Source of the DNA: Stagonosporopsis chrysanthemi | Lineage: Eukaryota; Ascomycota; Dothideomycetes; Pleosporales; Didymellaceae | Direction of reading: 5' to 3' | Length of the DNA stretch: 64,000 bases | NCBI GenBank assembly: GCA_022560025.1 | Contig: JAFISE010000033.1 | Location: forward strand, 124,001 to 188,000 | In this document: in pieces, positions 1 to 9,650 of the stretch | How positions within the stretch are numbered: position 1 is the first letter of the stretch | How the letters are laid out: every line of letters starts with the position of its first letter | Notes under the pieces: model-generated | The model's database searches: none | Told to the model about the DNA's origin: nothing | What the model saw: the letters and a program-made list of their open reading frames with translations, nothing else | Made by a program: the position numbers and the translations under genes

Positions 1-147
1 TAAGAACCACTTGAAGACGCCGTCGGTTACCTCGGCCCGCGCCATCTACGATCATACTTGAGATCGTCGGCCCTTTTTACTTGTGCTGTACTTCAAACCT
101 TCCAACAAAGCTGGAGATTAAAACCGACCACGCGGAAGACACAAGTC
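1..147. other. left edge, no gene start seen
   Basis: An open frame runs through this stretch, but the first ATG in it is at 148, so I treat it as 5' flank or leader of the next gene. An upstream exon outside the window cannot be excluded. Confidence 0.4.
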
Positions 148-3100
148 ATGGCAGGCACGAGGCGACAATCTCGGGTCCTTGACACCGTCAATACGCATAA
201 GCGTCAACGATTCGCGTCTCGGGTGGTTTCTACTGTACCAGATGCTGCAGTTCTTGGCAATGCGAACATAAACGAGACTGCCGAAAGTGCTGATGATGGT
301 TCTCTTCAGCCAAACAGCTCCTCACAATCTGAAACGCCAATCAATCATTCAGTCGCAGCATTCTGCAAAAAATGTTGCGGCAGGATTGGCGAGTTCTATA
401 ACTCGTGGCACAAAGTCACCAGCAGTTACTATAGCCCTGCGTTGCTCGGGTCTCACAGGAGCCTGTTGCGAGTGACGGGTCATAGAAAGCAGGCATCAGA
501 GTTAACTGATTTAGCAGGTTGGTAAGTGCACGCGCTCCCTCGCATCTCGAGCCCTATTTCGCGTTGTCGCACAACTGCCTTTCCCAGTCAAGACCCCGAT
601 AATGCCCTAGCATTAATGAGCATATCGCGCCACCAATCAAAGCGGTCGGGTACATTGTAATAAAATTCTTTTGGCGCGTATGCGCTAGTCGTTTTCAACT
701 ATATCCACTTTATACATTATTAGTATTAAACCCTGGGCCCGCACTTTTCTCACATCGGTTTGGCGTTTCACTGACACACGGTAGTATAATAGACTTGACC
801 TGTTGTCCGAGCTGCAATAACTACCTTGGTTTCGTAGTCATTGACACACCCGCTGGCAGTAAGAGGTTCCGGTGAGTCGCTGCGCTCTTTCCCTTTGATT
901 TGGTGTTGGATCTTGCTTCCATTATCTCCTGATCCGCATTCATCCAGCGCGGCGGACGGATGCGTTACCTGGCGATCAGCCACTTGAGCAGCCTCGGCTC
1001 TTGTCGCATAATTACTCGCGTTTCTTTAATATTTACTGACGTAGGACCTAAGGGGTCGCAAGCTTTTCAAGCTCCAACACATTGAATTGCGATGCGAGAC
1101 ATCCCCAAACCAGGCGATCACCGTAGAACCATTAGAATCCGTGGCGCCAGATCTGGTAGCCTCCGAAGATTCGGAAAGCCCTTCCCCCACGCGGACTGAG
1201 ACCGTCGCAGACACGATGGATCTCGATACACCTCTATCATCCTCACATCCTTTATGGTGCAAATCCGCTCCACCCGAGCAACGTGAACGCCAACATTCAC
1301 AGCCAGGGGAACATCTGCGCCAATCATTTCACTCAGTTGCTACGTTGCCACCAGTAGCAGTCTCACGTTCTCCTCCCACCAGGGGTTTAGGTAGCATGGA
1401 TATCGCCTCGCTCACAGCTCCATCACAATCTTCTCCGCAACCTGCACAGTCACGATCTGTACACACCATCGGAAGCTCGGTTCAGAATGCTCAGCTGGAG
1501 CCAATATTGAACGGCCACAATGACAGCCACAAGTATCCTCGAGATCCACGCGATGTGCAATTCGATGCCTTTGAGCGCCTACAGACACAGACTTCGCAGA
1601 ATACTAGCGCCCTGGCCGTTCAAGCTCGCACCCAGGTTGAGGCTGCTGAGATTGTGAGGCAGATAGAGAGCAGTCTTCGCAGCGAGTTTCAAGGCCTGCT
1701 GCATCGACAAGACCAGGAATTGCACAGGATGAGCGAGGCTGTCAATCAGCTCATGCGGGAACTAACCGAATGCCGCCAGACTATGACGGGTCTTGCCCAT
1801 GAAGTGCATGTCGCCAGGGCAGAAAACGCAGCACGCTCGAGCGAAGAAGGGCCGCCTGGCTACCAAGATGAAGCCCTTGAGCTCATGGCTCGACGAATCG
1901 GAGAAGTAGCACACAAGACGACCGACCTCGAATCTCTACGGGACCATGTGTCCATCTTAGGTGGCAAAGTGCTTCGGCTTGAGTCCGAGTCGGCTGCCAC
2001 TCGCCAGCCGCATCTACAACAATCGTACGCCGTGAATCAGCCCGCACATTCAGTTCACGTGGCTCAAGCCGCGCCTGTACACCCAAGCCAAGCTCCTGCA
2101 TTCCAGACACCTGTTCGATCGACGTTCAACGCACAGGCTGTATTCCCTCACGATAATTCTGCCGCCTCGATACCTCCAGAGAGTGCTCAAAGACATGAGG
2201 CTGGAACGGGTCAGAGTGTATGGGCGACGGTGAATACTGGAGTGAAGCGTGTGTACGGTAGTGGTACAATCAGTCCGCGTCAGGGTGCAAGTTCTGCGCC
2301 AGGATCCCCAAAACGACTGAAGCTGGGGTCTGGAGACTCTCAAGAGGGTCATCAATTTTCGCAGCCTCCGCTCGAGAAATCACACATCCTACAATCTCAG
2401 ACACAGTCTGATGTTGTCACCCAAACACTAAAGCAGTCAGAACCGTACCCAGGACCTCGTCCAGCAGCTTCACAAACGTATCCAAATTGTGGTACACAGG
2501 ACAATCCGTCGGATCAAAGCTGGCGCCCCGAATCGCAGCGCGCGTTGGAGGGGCGCCCGGCCCGCGGTAGAGGCTCAAGAGGTGGCCGAGGGCCAGGCAG
2601 TAGGGGTGGTCGTGTGCGCAAAAGTATGCAGGGACAACATCATTCGAATGGACCACCAGAGTGGCAACGAGATCAGTGGTCAGCGGTTCCCGACACGCAG
2701 CCCAGCCCGAGTGTCTACGAAGGCCATTCCGCACATCTAGTTAGGAGTGTTCCGCGGCGCGGTGGCGGTGGTAGTGCAGCTCGTATAAGCTCATTGCCAT
2801 TAGAACGGTCAAGCGAGTGGACTCCCGAGATTGGACCTCGTACCGTCTACCACACCCAGGACTCACCTATCGAAGTCAAGAAGACAAGATCCAAGCCAAT
2901 CCGCAACGAGGATGGTATACTGGTTCGCAAAGATGGGCGCCCAGATAGGCGCTCTCAGTCTTCTGCTGCAAATCTTAGAAAGGTGCACGCGCGCAAAGAG
3001 GAGCAACAAAGAGAATCAGAAGCAGGAGTAACGCCTACGGGTCTTTGTCATTCAATGTCTGCAGGGCTTGACACGCCCAGTCCAAGCTCACATGCCTCTC

Positions 3101-3564
3101 AAGAACTTGACGTCACAGACAGCGTGCGTAAGAAGCATCACGACATCCTTGGTAGAATATTCCCGGACGGCCTCGATACTTCTCGAAAACAGCACGACTA
3201 CGCTCATCAGGTATTCAACGAGGATCGCGACCATACCGCACACCCACGTTCGCAGGTACCCAAACGCGGTAAAGCCTCTCCCCAAGTCAAGCAGGAGCTA
3301 GTAGAGCGTAGCGAGGTCGCAGAGACCCAAGCTTCTACGAATGGCGATGTTGAGATGGGTGATGCTGAAGCTGCTACGAGTAGGCATGCGGATGACGAGA
3401 CGCAAACACCATCCGGTGGAGCGGTCGATACATTGGAGGAGAGCAATGGTCAGCAAGCGCAAGACTCTCCAAGTACAGCTCATGAGGGCTTTGTGCAGAT
3501 TCCGGAGACTCAGACTACGGATGGCTCGGCCACGCTCGCAACTCAGTCCGTAGAAGCTGCGTAG
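148..3564 (+). CDS. unknown nuclear-type protein with N-terminal CxxC/CxxC module, coiled coil and RGG tract
   Basis: Three exons, 148-521, 785-871 and 1053-3564, give 990 residues. Donors are GTAAGT (522) and GTGAGT (872); acceptors are GGTAG (784) and CTAAG (1052). The small exon links a first cysteine pair (C73/C76, CKKC) to a second (C132/C135, CPSC), followed by an LGFVV strand and FRGRKLFKL. Two CxxC pairs about 55 residues apart suggest a zinc-binding fold like Mis18/Yippee, but I cannot assign it. About residues 353-420 are a heptad-rich coiled coil, about 653-680 an Arg/Gly tract (RGRGSRGGRG), and about 771-790 a basic motif (RNEDGILVRKDGRPD). The rest is Ser/Pro/Gln-rich and disordered. 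RGG and coiled-coil parts suggest nucleic-acid or scaffold work; this is inference. The first intron (263 bp) is long for this genome and might hide another small exon. Confidence 0.7.
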
Positions 3565-3767
3565 GAAAGCCTACCGCTCCCACGGGTCTCGCTGCTCGTT
3601 CTTGTAAGAACCGAGACATTATATTTAAGCGCTCTGTGAGCCATTCGTTAATCTAAGAAATACATTCAATTCGTGTTCATTGACGTGGCCCCTCATTTCT
3701 GCTGTTTGAAGCCGAGGTTTCTCAATGCGGATAAAAACATGCTCATTCGATCTGCAAACTGAGACTT

Positions 3768-4307
3768 CTAAAGTGTGCTCGCCTCCTTCAAATGTGCCGT
3801 ATCCCCAATGAACGGATAGGTGCTATACCCATCAAAGGGTACGAGATCCAATTCCTGCAGCTTGACACCAGTAAACATGCGCACCTGGACTTATCAGCGT
3901 CTTCCATTAAATCATCTTCCGAGTACGCTGCTCACATTCAACCCCAGCAAATCTGGCATCTCCTCCCCCATCATCTTCAACCTCGGATCAAACCAAACGC
4001 TACTCCCACACCCGCCACAAAACTTGTGCAACAGCTGCTTTTGTCCAAAGCTGTGGGACCTGAGTGCCTCTTCGCCCTGGTAAATGATCACATCTTGGCG
4101 GCGCGGGTAGAGGAGCAAGTATCCGTTCTTGAGGCAGATAGTACAGTTGCAGCTCCCAACTTTCTGCAGTGGTAGTGGGGGGGAGAGTGTCACAGTGTAT
4201 CGGATGCTACCGCAGTGACAGCTGGCCGAGTGCGTGGAAATGTTGGTAGGGTTGAAGGTGGGTAGGCTGGCGAGGAAGGCCTTTTGCGTGTCATTGAGGG
4301 ATGCCAT
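3768..4307 (-). CDS. GFA/CENP-V family zinc protein (glutathione-dependent formaldehyde-activating-like)
   Basis: Two exons, 4307-3936 and 3884-3768, around a 51-bp intron (GTGAGC...TCCAG, branch CTGAT) give 162 residues, the usual size for the family. Without splicing the protein would stop at SSVLGR and lose the last strands; the second exon restores the expected NVRMFTGVKL and F-D-G end. Cysteines fit the GFA layout: C30/C32 with C97/C100 (structural zinc) and C53, C55, C58 (the labile catalytic-type site, CNCTIC). GFA proteins bind glutathione adducts or remain uncharacterised; many fungi have a dozen paralogues, so the substrate is unknown. The start at MASLNDTQK is preferred because upstream residues are not GFA-like. 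Confidence 0.85.
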
Positions 4308-4634
4308 GGTGACTTTGTGGGGGTCTGGCGGGATAGAGATGATGTTTGAGCATGGACTCTTGTGTTTGTCTATCAAGTGAAGGGTATTTATTACGATATG
4401 GGGCCGTTCCGGCTGACATACGCACATCAGATTCGATGAAGTCAGCACTGTATCCTCGAATCAACGGGCAGAAAATGCGAGCTTAGGTTGGATGTGGATA
4501 CGTAAACTCTCAGCGGAACGTTGTTTGTCATTGATACTGTCATAACGTTTAAGTAGTGTGGCAAAACTAGAGAGAACGTGGATGTCCAAGGACGAAAGAC
4601 CGAAGCGTCAGCAGATAGACATGAAAATCTCAGC
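4308..4634. other. intergenic spacer
   Basis: Upstream of the GFA gene and downstream of the next minus-strand gene. I see no gene, RNA or repeat here. Confidence 0.5.
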
Positions 4635-5555
4635 TCAGCAAACCAGACCAACGAAACCTTCCTCCTGGACCCTGAGTGCCTCCTCGAGGTTGTTAACCTT
4701 TCTGTACTTCTTCAGATGAACAACCTTGCACTGGTGCACAGTGGCACCCACAAACACGACAGACTCTCCCTTCAACATCTCGTAGTAGATCAGAACACCA
4801 GCAGCCTTCCTGGACTCTGCGATAAGCAGCCTCCACCCCTGAGGTCGATGACGATTCTGCGTAATAATGAAGTAGCGCAAGTTGTGCGGACTATCCTCGG
4901 GGACTATGTCGGTATCGAGAGCACGAGACAGATGCACGGAGGGGATTTCAAAGGCTCCCGGACTGTGTATGTGGTACTCGTCGAGGTTTCGACGGACGCG
5001 TTCGACACTCGGGATGTCACCATTTACATCGCGCATACTCTGTATGACATACTCATCCTCGACGCCAGAAGCGAGTAGCCAGGACCATTTCTTAACGTCT
5101 TTGTCGCCGAAGGGATAGGTGCTTAGGTAGACGTTGCGTACGGCTGGGGCTGGGAGCTCGATGATGCCATCTTCTTGGCCAACCTTCTGAAGTAACTGGC
5201 TAGATGAACTGACTATTGGGTCCAGGTATTTGGGTGCGGGGTGGTAACGATGAGGTGATGGGGAATAGCGACGATGAGGAGGAGGCGGAGGATGGGGCAA
5301 ACGGCCGGCACGGCGTGGGCGATCGTAGTCCTCTTCGATCGATTCGACGCTATCTCTGCGGACAAGCAGTGGTTTTACCTCGCATGTGCAGTCTTCATGG
5401 GTTTTCTTCGCGTCCGCATCAGACTTGATATTGATGGTGCATTCGCGAGCAGGCGCGTCAGCCATGTTGGGTAGTTCGTTGGTGGTCTCCATATTGGCTT
5501 CAGATGACATAGTGGGATTGAGAACTGTCCACTCGTCCTCGTTGTGAGAGCTCAT
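4635..5555 (-). CDS. conserved-looking fungal protein of unknown function
   Basis: A single open frame of 306 residues. The first ATG is at 5555 (MSSHNEDEWTVL); the frame extends only two codons further. Residues 1-110 are acidic, disordered and proline-rich (PHPPPPPHRRYSPSP). The C-terminal 170 residues look folded: mixed charged and hydrophobic segments with YLSTYPFGDKDVKKWSWLL and a closing strand-helix region ending GFVGLVC. There is no signal peptide or membrane span. I do not recognise the family. The unbroken frame, sensible composition and isolated position support a real gene. Confidence 0.6.
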   Translation of the reverse strand: MSSHNEDEWTVLNPTMSSEANMETTNELPNMADAPARECTINIKSDADAKKTHEDCTCEVKPLLVRRDSVESIEEDYDRPRRAGRLPHPPPPPHRRYSPSPHRYHPAPKYLDPIVSSSSQLLQKVGQEDGIIELPAPAVRNVYLSTYPFGDKDVKKWSWLLASGVEDEYVIQSMRDVNGDIPSVERVRRNLDEYHIHSPGAFEIPSVHLSRALDTDIVPEDSPHNLRYFIITQNRHRPQGWRLLIAESRKAAGVLIYYEMLKGESVVFVGATVHQCKVVHLKKYRKVNNLEEALRVQEEGFVGLVC

Positions 5556-6437
5556 GTACACGCGACGTATTGGAGAAGTGATGTGGGTGCCAAATAGGTA
5601 GGAAAGGCGATGGTAAAGATGAAGTTGAGCAAGACAGTAGGCCTTTTAAGGTGCAAGAACCGGTCAGCAGAAGGCTGCAGGAGTCCTCCATCACTATTCG
5701 CATGATTAGCTGGAAGATAGAGCTGGGTAAAGCGAAGGCTGATGGTTCGCTCACAGAGCTGCAGCTGTGGCGTTGCTGCCTGCACCGATCAGGCTGAGTG
5801 CATGCGTCGGAAAGTGGCTGCATCGTCCTACGACGATCGGAGTCAGCAGCTTCATTCCGTTGTATCATTGCATTTCGGAGAATATAAATACGTTGACATT
5901 CACACTCTGCTCTGCGAGCATGTTGAGCACGCCGAGTGACAGTAACGAGCATCACATGTGTAGAGTATCATCGCCAAGGTATACAAGGACCCGGAGGAGG
6001 TGTGATCCATGGTTGAATGTTGTACAGCCTTGTGCCCCGAATTTGTTTTTAGCAGGGACTTTTGGACGCTGCCATGGTGTTCACAGTGTATTCGATGGTG
6101 GGGATTTTGTCCCTGCGCCAGTCTGCATGGCACCAAAGGCGTGGCATTGTCTCCCGAGTTCGCCCGGACAACATTATTTCGTAGTCTCTGAGAATACCCT
6201 CATCTTCTTGTCATGATAATAATGATGTTGGTCCAATGTTGACGCGAAAAGGGGTTGTTGGCTGGTGTTTGCGGAGCGCGTTCCGCCATTGGTCATTGCA
6301 CTTTGTCTCGCAAGTCTTGTTGGTCAGATTCGCGCGGAAATGATCATCTCATCGCGAAAAGCCACGTCTTTTGTCACTGCTTGCAAAAAACATCAGACTT
6401 TCTGAATAGTATAAACAAAAAGATTCCAACAAATATA
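5556..6437. other. gene-poor spacer upstream of tRNA-Ala(CGC)
   Basis: About 880 bp with only short overlapping frames in both directions and no convincing splice structure. It should contain the promoter of the minus-strand gene ending at 4635. No repeat or RNA gene recognised. Confidence 0.5.
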
Positions 6438-6452
6438 GGGCGCTTGGTCTAG

Positions 6453-6502
6453 GTAAATTCAATCAACTCTAACGCATCTGTTTCATTCTAACAACATTCA
6501 AG
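6453..6502 (+). other. putative GT-AG intron in the tRNA D loop
   Basis: 50 nt starting GTAAAT and ending TTCAAG, with two CTAAC elements (in CTCTAACGC and TTCTAACAAC). It splits the tRNA between G15 and the following GG of the D loop. Size and signals match the mRNA introns of this window. No bulge-helix-bulge typical of endonuclease-cut tRNA introns was evident by eye. Confidence 0.6.
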
Positions 6503-6512
6503 GGGTATGATT

Positions 6513-6565
6513 GTAAGTTTCACCATTCGATAACAGCACTCAACCAGTGTTCTAATAAACTCCAG
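6513..6565 (+). other. putative GT-AG intron between the tRNA D arm and anticodon arm
   Basis: 53 nt starting with the consensus donor GTAAGT, with branch-like TTCTAATAA about 15 nt before a CTCCAG acceptor. It sits exactly between position 26 and the first base of the anticodon stem. Apart from its location inside a tRNA it is indistinguishable from the protein-gene introns in this window. Confidence 0.62.
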
Positions 6566-6576
6566 TTCGCTTCGCA

Positions 6577-6593
6577 TCATTCTGATCCGTACT
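6577..6593 (+). other. canonical-position tRNA intron (37/38)
   Basis: 17 nt between A37 and U38 of the inferred anticodon loop. This is where the tRNA-splicing endonuclease normally cuts in eukaryotes. The exact end could shift by one nucleotide. Confidence 0.6.
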
Positions 6594-6629
6594 TGTGAAA
6601 GGTCGTGGGTTCAATTCCCACAGCGTCCA

Positions 6630-6636
6630 TTTTTTT
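6630..6636 (+). terminator. RNA polymerase III terminator
   Basis: Seven T residues directly after the discriminator base of tRNA-Ala(CGC), as expected for Pol III termination. It argues that the tRNA is read on this strand. Confidence 0.75.
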
Positions 6637-7680
6637 CGCCCATTCATGGCCTATTGCGAAGTGGCATAGCCTGTTTTTTTTCAGGTTGCAGAATCATAAA
6701 CAGCAGCCTAATGACATGTTTAGCTCGTAGATTGTATTGTTGTCTAGGCTTCTCTGTACTAGGCTACATATCTACAGAACATCCAATATCTAATTTGTGA
6801 ATCCTCTAGACAGCGTCAAATATGTTTTCCTAGCAACCCTTTGTAACACTTAAGTTGAAATCTCAACGCTGCTGACATAGATACATGTCAAAGAGTAACA
6901 GAGCTGACGAAGCGGTGGCGTGCTACGAATAGCATAGCATTACGGTAGTATCTAAAAAACACGGTATTTAGTAGTCAGCTTGTAACGACGCAGGATGCTA
7001 GAGGAGTCCGAAAGGCATAGGTATCCGCTACGAGGTGTATGGAAGCACTGGGATAAACTGCAGGACTAGATCTCTATTCCTATAGGTCTTGTACGAAAGG
7101 ATACTTCAAAACTATCTATCTGAACTCTGTAGAGACTTCCCCTCTTATACCTGGAAGCTCGGGGAAGATTGTACCGAGGACCGGTAATCCAAAAGACCTT
7201 GAGTCATTTATTGATCAGTAAACTAGATCACTACACGCAACAGCCATTGGAGATTCGGGAGTGTGTGAGACAGATCTCGGGGAATATTCCAAGTATTTCT
7301 CATGATTTATGCCCCGACGGTCAAGCACAAAAGATCGCGCGATTGGCCACCCTCATCGATCCAACACATTGTTGCCGACCTCCACCACTGGAATCATTCT
7401 AAGCTACTTAGTAGTAGAGGGACGTGTCGTGCTTCTAGTGCCAAACTCTTGTATTGAAACGTAGTCCTTAAGTAGACTGAAGCCATCATGACGCACAACG
7501 AGTATCTTATTCGTTCGGTATATAGAGCGTAATTGCCGATGCGGGGCTATAAGCCTGGCGCTGAAAGGATTGGCCTCGTGCACTCCGTTGCCAATGATGC
7601 GAATGCAGCGATGCAGCAGAAAAAACTTCACATTATATACATAAAATTTGTCAAAATTTCCATCCAAACGAAGAAAAGGA
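6637..7680. other. gene-free, TpA-rich tract between two tRNA genes
   Basis: About 1 kb without a supportable ORF, and many TA-containing words (CTATAG, TCTAGA, GTATAC-like). Composition is visibly more AT-rich than the flanking genes. It could be a decayed, RIP-affected repeat, which often lies beside fungal tRNA genes, but I see no terminal repeat or transposase remnant. Confidence 0.35.
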
Positions 7681-7764
7681 GGGGATATAGCGCAGTGGTA
7701 GCGCGTCCGCTTTGCATGTTCACATGGTTGCGGAAGGTCCGGGTTTCGATCACCCGTTTCTCCA
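7681..7764 (+). tRNA. tRNA-Ala(UGC) with a 12-nt intron
   Basis: Acceptor GGGGATA pairs with TTTCTCC (one T-T mismatch at 6-67; G3-U70 alanine identity present), discriminator A at 7764. The D arm is AGCGCAGTGGTAGCGC. The anticodon stem TCCGC/GCGGA encloses the loop TTTGCAT, giving anticodon TGC. A 12-nt insert (7717-7728, tgttcacatggt) lies at the 37/38 site. The T stem is CGGGT/ACCCG with loop TTCGATC. Mature length is 72 nt. T runs at 7769-7772 and 7774-7780 supply the Pol III terminator. The tRNA would read GCA and by wobble GCG, so it could back up the CGC gene 1 kb upstream. Confidence 0.9.
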
Positions 7765-8294
7765 TTCGTTTTATTTTTTTGCTGCCCAGTCGTTCTTTTT
7801 GAGAGGGACACTGCTGCTTTTTATCTTATCCTTGTGGCTGGAAGTCGAGGGTCAAGTGTATCTACTATATAGTGCGCACTTGTGGCATGGAAAATAATGC
7901 ATTAGCACTAAGTCCAACAGTACCGTGTGTCTGCCATGTGGCAGCAACAGCAGCCGAATGCTGCTATGATCTAGACATCAGAGAGTCGGCCTGATCCGCA
8001 TGGTGGCTTTCAGTAATGGTCCCTGAGCGGGTCCCAGCACAGCCACCACTTGGCGCGTCTCGGACGAACCACACGTCAGCTGCCGAACACAGTTGTGCCC
8101 AAGTCAGTAAACGATACAAGACATCCCTCAGACAAACACAAGTAACGCTGCCGCACGCCTACATATAGTACAATCGTCCTTCGTATCCCTTCCGGCCACA
8201 AATCTCAGCTCAGGCGACGTCTCCTGCGCGCTCACAGCTCGGCGCTGAGCTTCTCTAGCTTCCAGCAGCTCCACACGCCTTCACCATCAGCACA
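7765..8294. other. spacer / promoter of the kinase gene
   Basis: Holds the Pol III terminator of tRNA-Ala(UGC), then a C/T-rich leader ending at the kinase ATG at 8295. No ORF or repeat worth listing. Confidence 0.5.
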
Positions 8295-9650
8295 ATGGGG
8301 TCGCTAGCCACATACTTCCTGGACGTGGTCTACTCGTTCACAAATTGCATGGTGTGCTTCCCGAGCTCTCCGCAGCTCAAAATCAATAGCCGCAGTTTCA
8401 AGATACTGCGATTGTTGGGCGAGGTAATCAAGCTATCCGGGTTCAACCCGTCCAGCAGAGCAGCAATTGACGGTTCGAACACAGGGCGGCTTCTCATACG
8501 TGTACCTCGTCCAAGACAATTCGAATCAGCAGCTTCTTGCGCTCAAGAAGATACGATGTCCCTTCGGCCAAGAGAGTGTCAGCTTGGCGCTGAAAGAGGT
8601 TGAAGCATACACACTGTTCTCGCCGCACCCAAACATTATCCACTCGATCGACTACTCCGTCGAGACAGATAAATCAGATTCGTCCGCGAAGACCGTGTAC
8701 ATCCTCCTGCCATACTACCGCCGCGGTAACCTGCAAGACATGATCAACGCGAACCTGGTCAACCACACAAAATTCCCCGAGAAGAGGCTGATGGTTCTGT
8801 TTTTAGGCGTCTGCAAGGCGCTCAAGGCTATGCACCAGTACAAGGTCAAGGGCGGGCCAGGCGGCGCAAAGAGCGACAGCAAAGCTAAGAAGGTCCGGCG
8901 AGAAGCTGCGCGGGCGGACGCAGAGGCAGCACAAAGCATGGAGATGAGGCCGAGTCGGAGACACCACGAAGGCGATGACGAAGACGACGAGCAGGCAGAA
9001 GGGTTGCTGGAAGAAAGCAACGTCACAATGGCACAAGAAGGCATTGCGCCCGGCGGAGAGAGGGCATATGCTCACCGCGACATCAAGCCTGGTATGTTTC
9101 CACACACTGAAGCCGTCGACTCAGCCCACTAACCCATCCAGGGAACATCATGATCGACGACGACGGCAAGTCACCCATCCTCATGGATCTTGGCTCCCTA
9201 GCCCCCTCCCCAACACCTGTTACCTCACGCTCTCTCGCGCTCCAGATCCAAGACACAGCCGCCGAGCACTCCACAATGCCGTACCGCGCGCCCGAACTCT
9301 TCGACGTCAAAACCGGCTCCGTCATCGACACCAAGGTCGACATCTGGTCGCTCGGCTGCACGCTCTACGCATGTCTGGTCGGCAAATCGCCGTTCGAGTT
9401 CCGCAGCGACGAAACAGGTGGCAGCCTGAGCATCTGCGTGCTGGGCGGCGACTGGAGGTTTCCCGACGAGGGGCAGCAGCGGGGCAAGCAGAAGCAGCCC
9501 GCGGACGGCGAGGGCATCAGCGACGCGGTCAAAGATGTGGTGCGCAAGTGCTTGATGCTGGAGCCGAGCGATAGGCCCGATGTGGATGCGTTAATCAGCA
9601 TGGTCGAGGATGTTTTGAGGAATCTGCCCGAGGATGGGTCGGAGGATTGA
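8295..9650 (+). CDS. ENV7: Env7/STK16-type serine/threonine kinase of the NAK family
   Basis: Three exons, 8295-8423, 8485-9091 and 9142-9650, give 414 residues. Intron 1 splits the glycine loop (GEGGFSYV, residues 42-49) and intron 2 follows HRDIKP in the catalytic loop; both restore perfect kinase motifs. ATP-anchoring lysine is about K64, the catalytic loop is near residue 240, and the metal motif is DLG (D261) instead of DFG, as in STK16. PYRAPE is the APE motif. The N-terminus has Gly2 and Cys18/Cys21, likely acylation sites; yeast Env7 is palmitoylated and sits on the vacuole, where it restrains membrane fusion. Unusual: about 70 charged low-complexity residues (K/A-, then D/E-rich) are inserted between helix E and the catalytic loop. 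Family assignment is strong; vacuolar location is inferred from homologues. Confidence 0.88.

Larger units (their letters stand above)
6438..6629 (+). tRNA. tRNA-Ala(CGC), apparently interrupted by three introns
   Basis: Joining 6438-6452, 6503-6512, 6566-6576 and 6594-6629 gives a 72-nt cloverleaf, the same length as the other tRNA-Ala here. Acceptor 6438-6444 pairs fully with 6622-6628, including G3-U70, the alanine identity pair, with A73 at 6629. Box A-like TGGTCTAG is at 6445-6452. The D arm ends GGTATGATT. The anticodon stem TTCGC (6566-6570) pairs with GTGAA (6595-6599); the loop reads TTCGCAT, anticodon CGC. The T arm has a GTGGG/CCCAC stem and a 7-nt loop. A run of seven T follows at 6630. 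The first two interruptions have GT...AG ends and branch-like CTAAC/CTAAT; the third lies at the canonical 37/38 site. Splicing is inferred. A dead gene is possible, but every stem is intact. Confidence 0.72.

Noticed and set aside
588..660. A short second exon from TTCCCAG to TAA that would close the first gene after 148 residues
   Set aside because: In frame, but it omits the CPSC pair; the exon at 785-871 continues the protein into the large downstream ORF and gives a coherent family-like sequence.
3792..4175. Plus-strand ORF of 127 codons
   Set aside because: Antisense to the GFA gene, whose cysteine motifs and intron are clear.
7404..7811. Minus-strand ORF of 135 codons
   Set aside because: It runs antisense through tRNA-Ala(UGC) and has no ordered composition.
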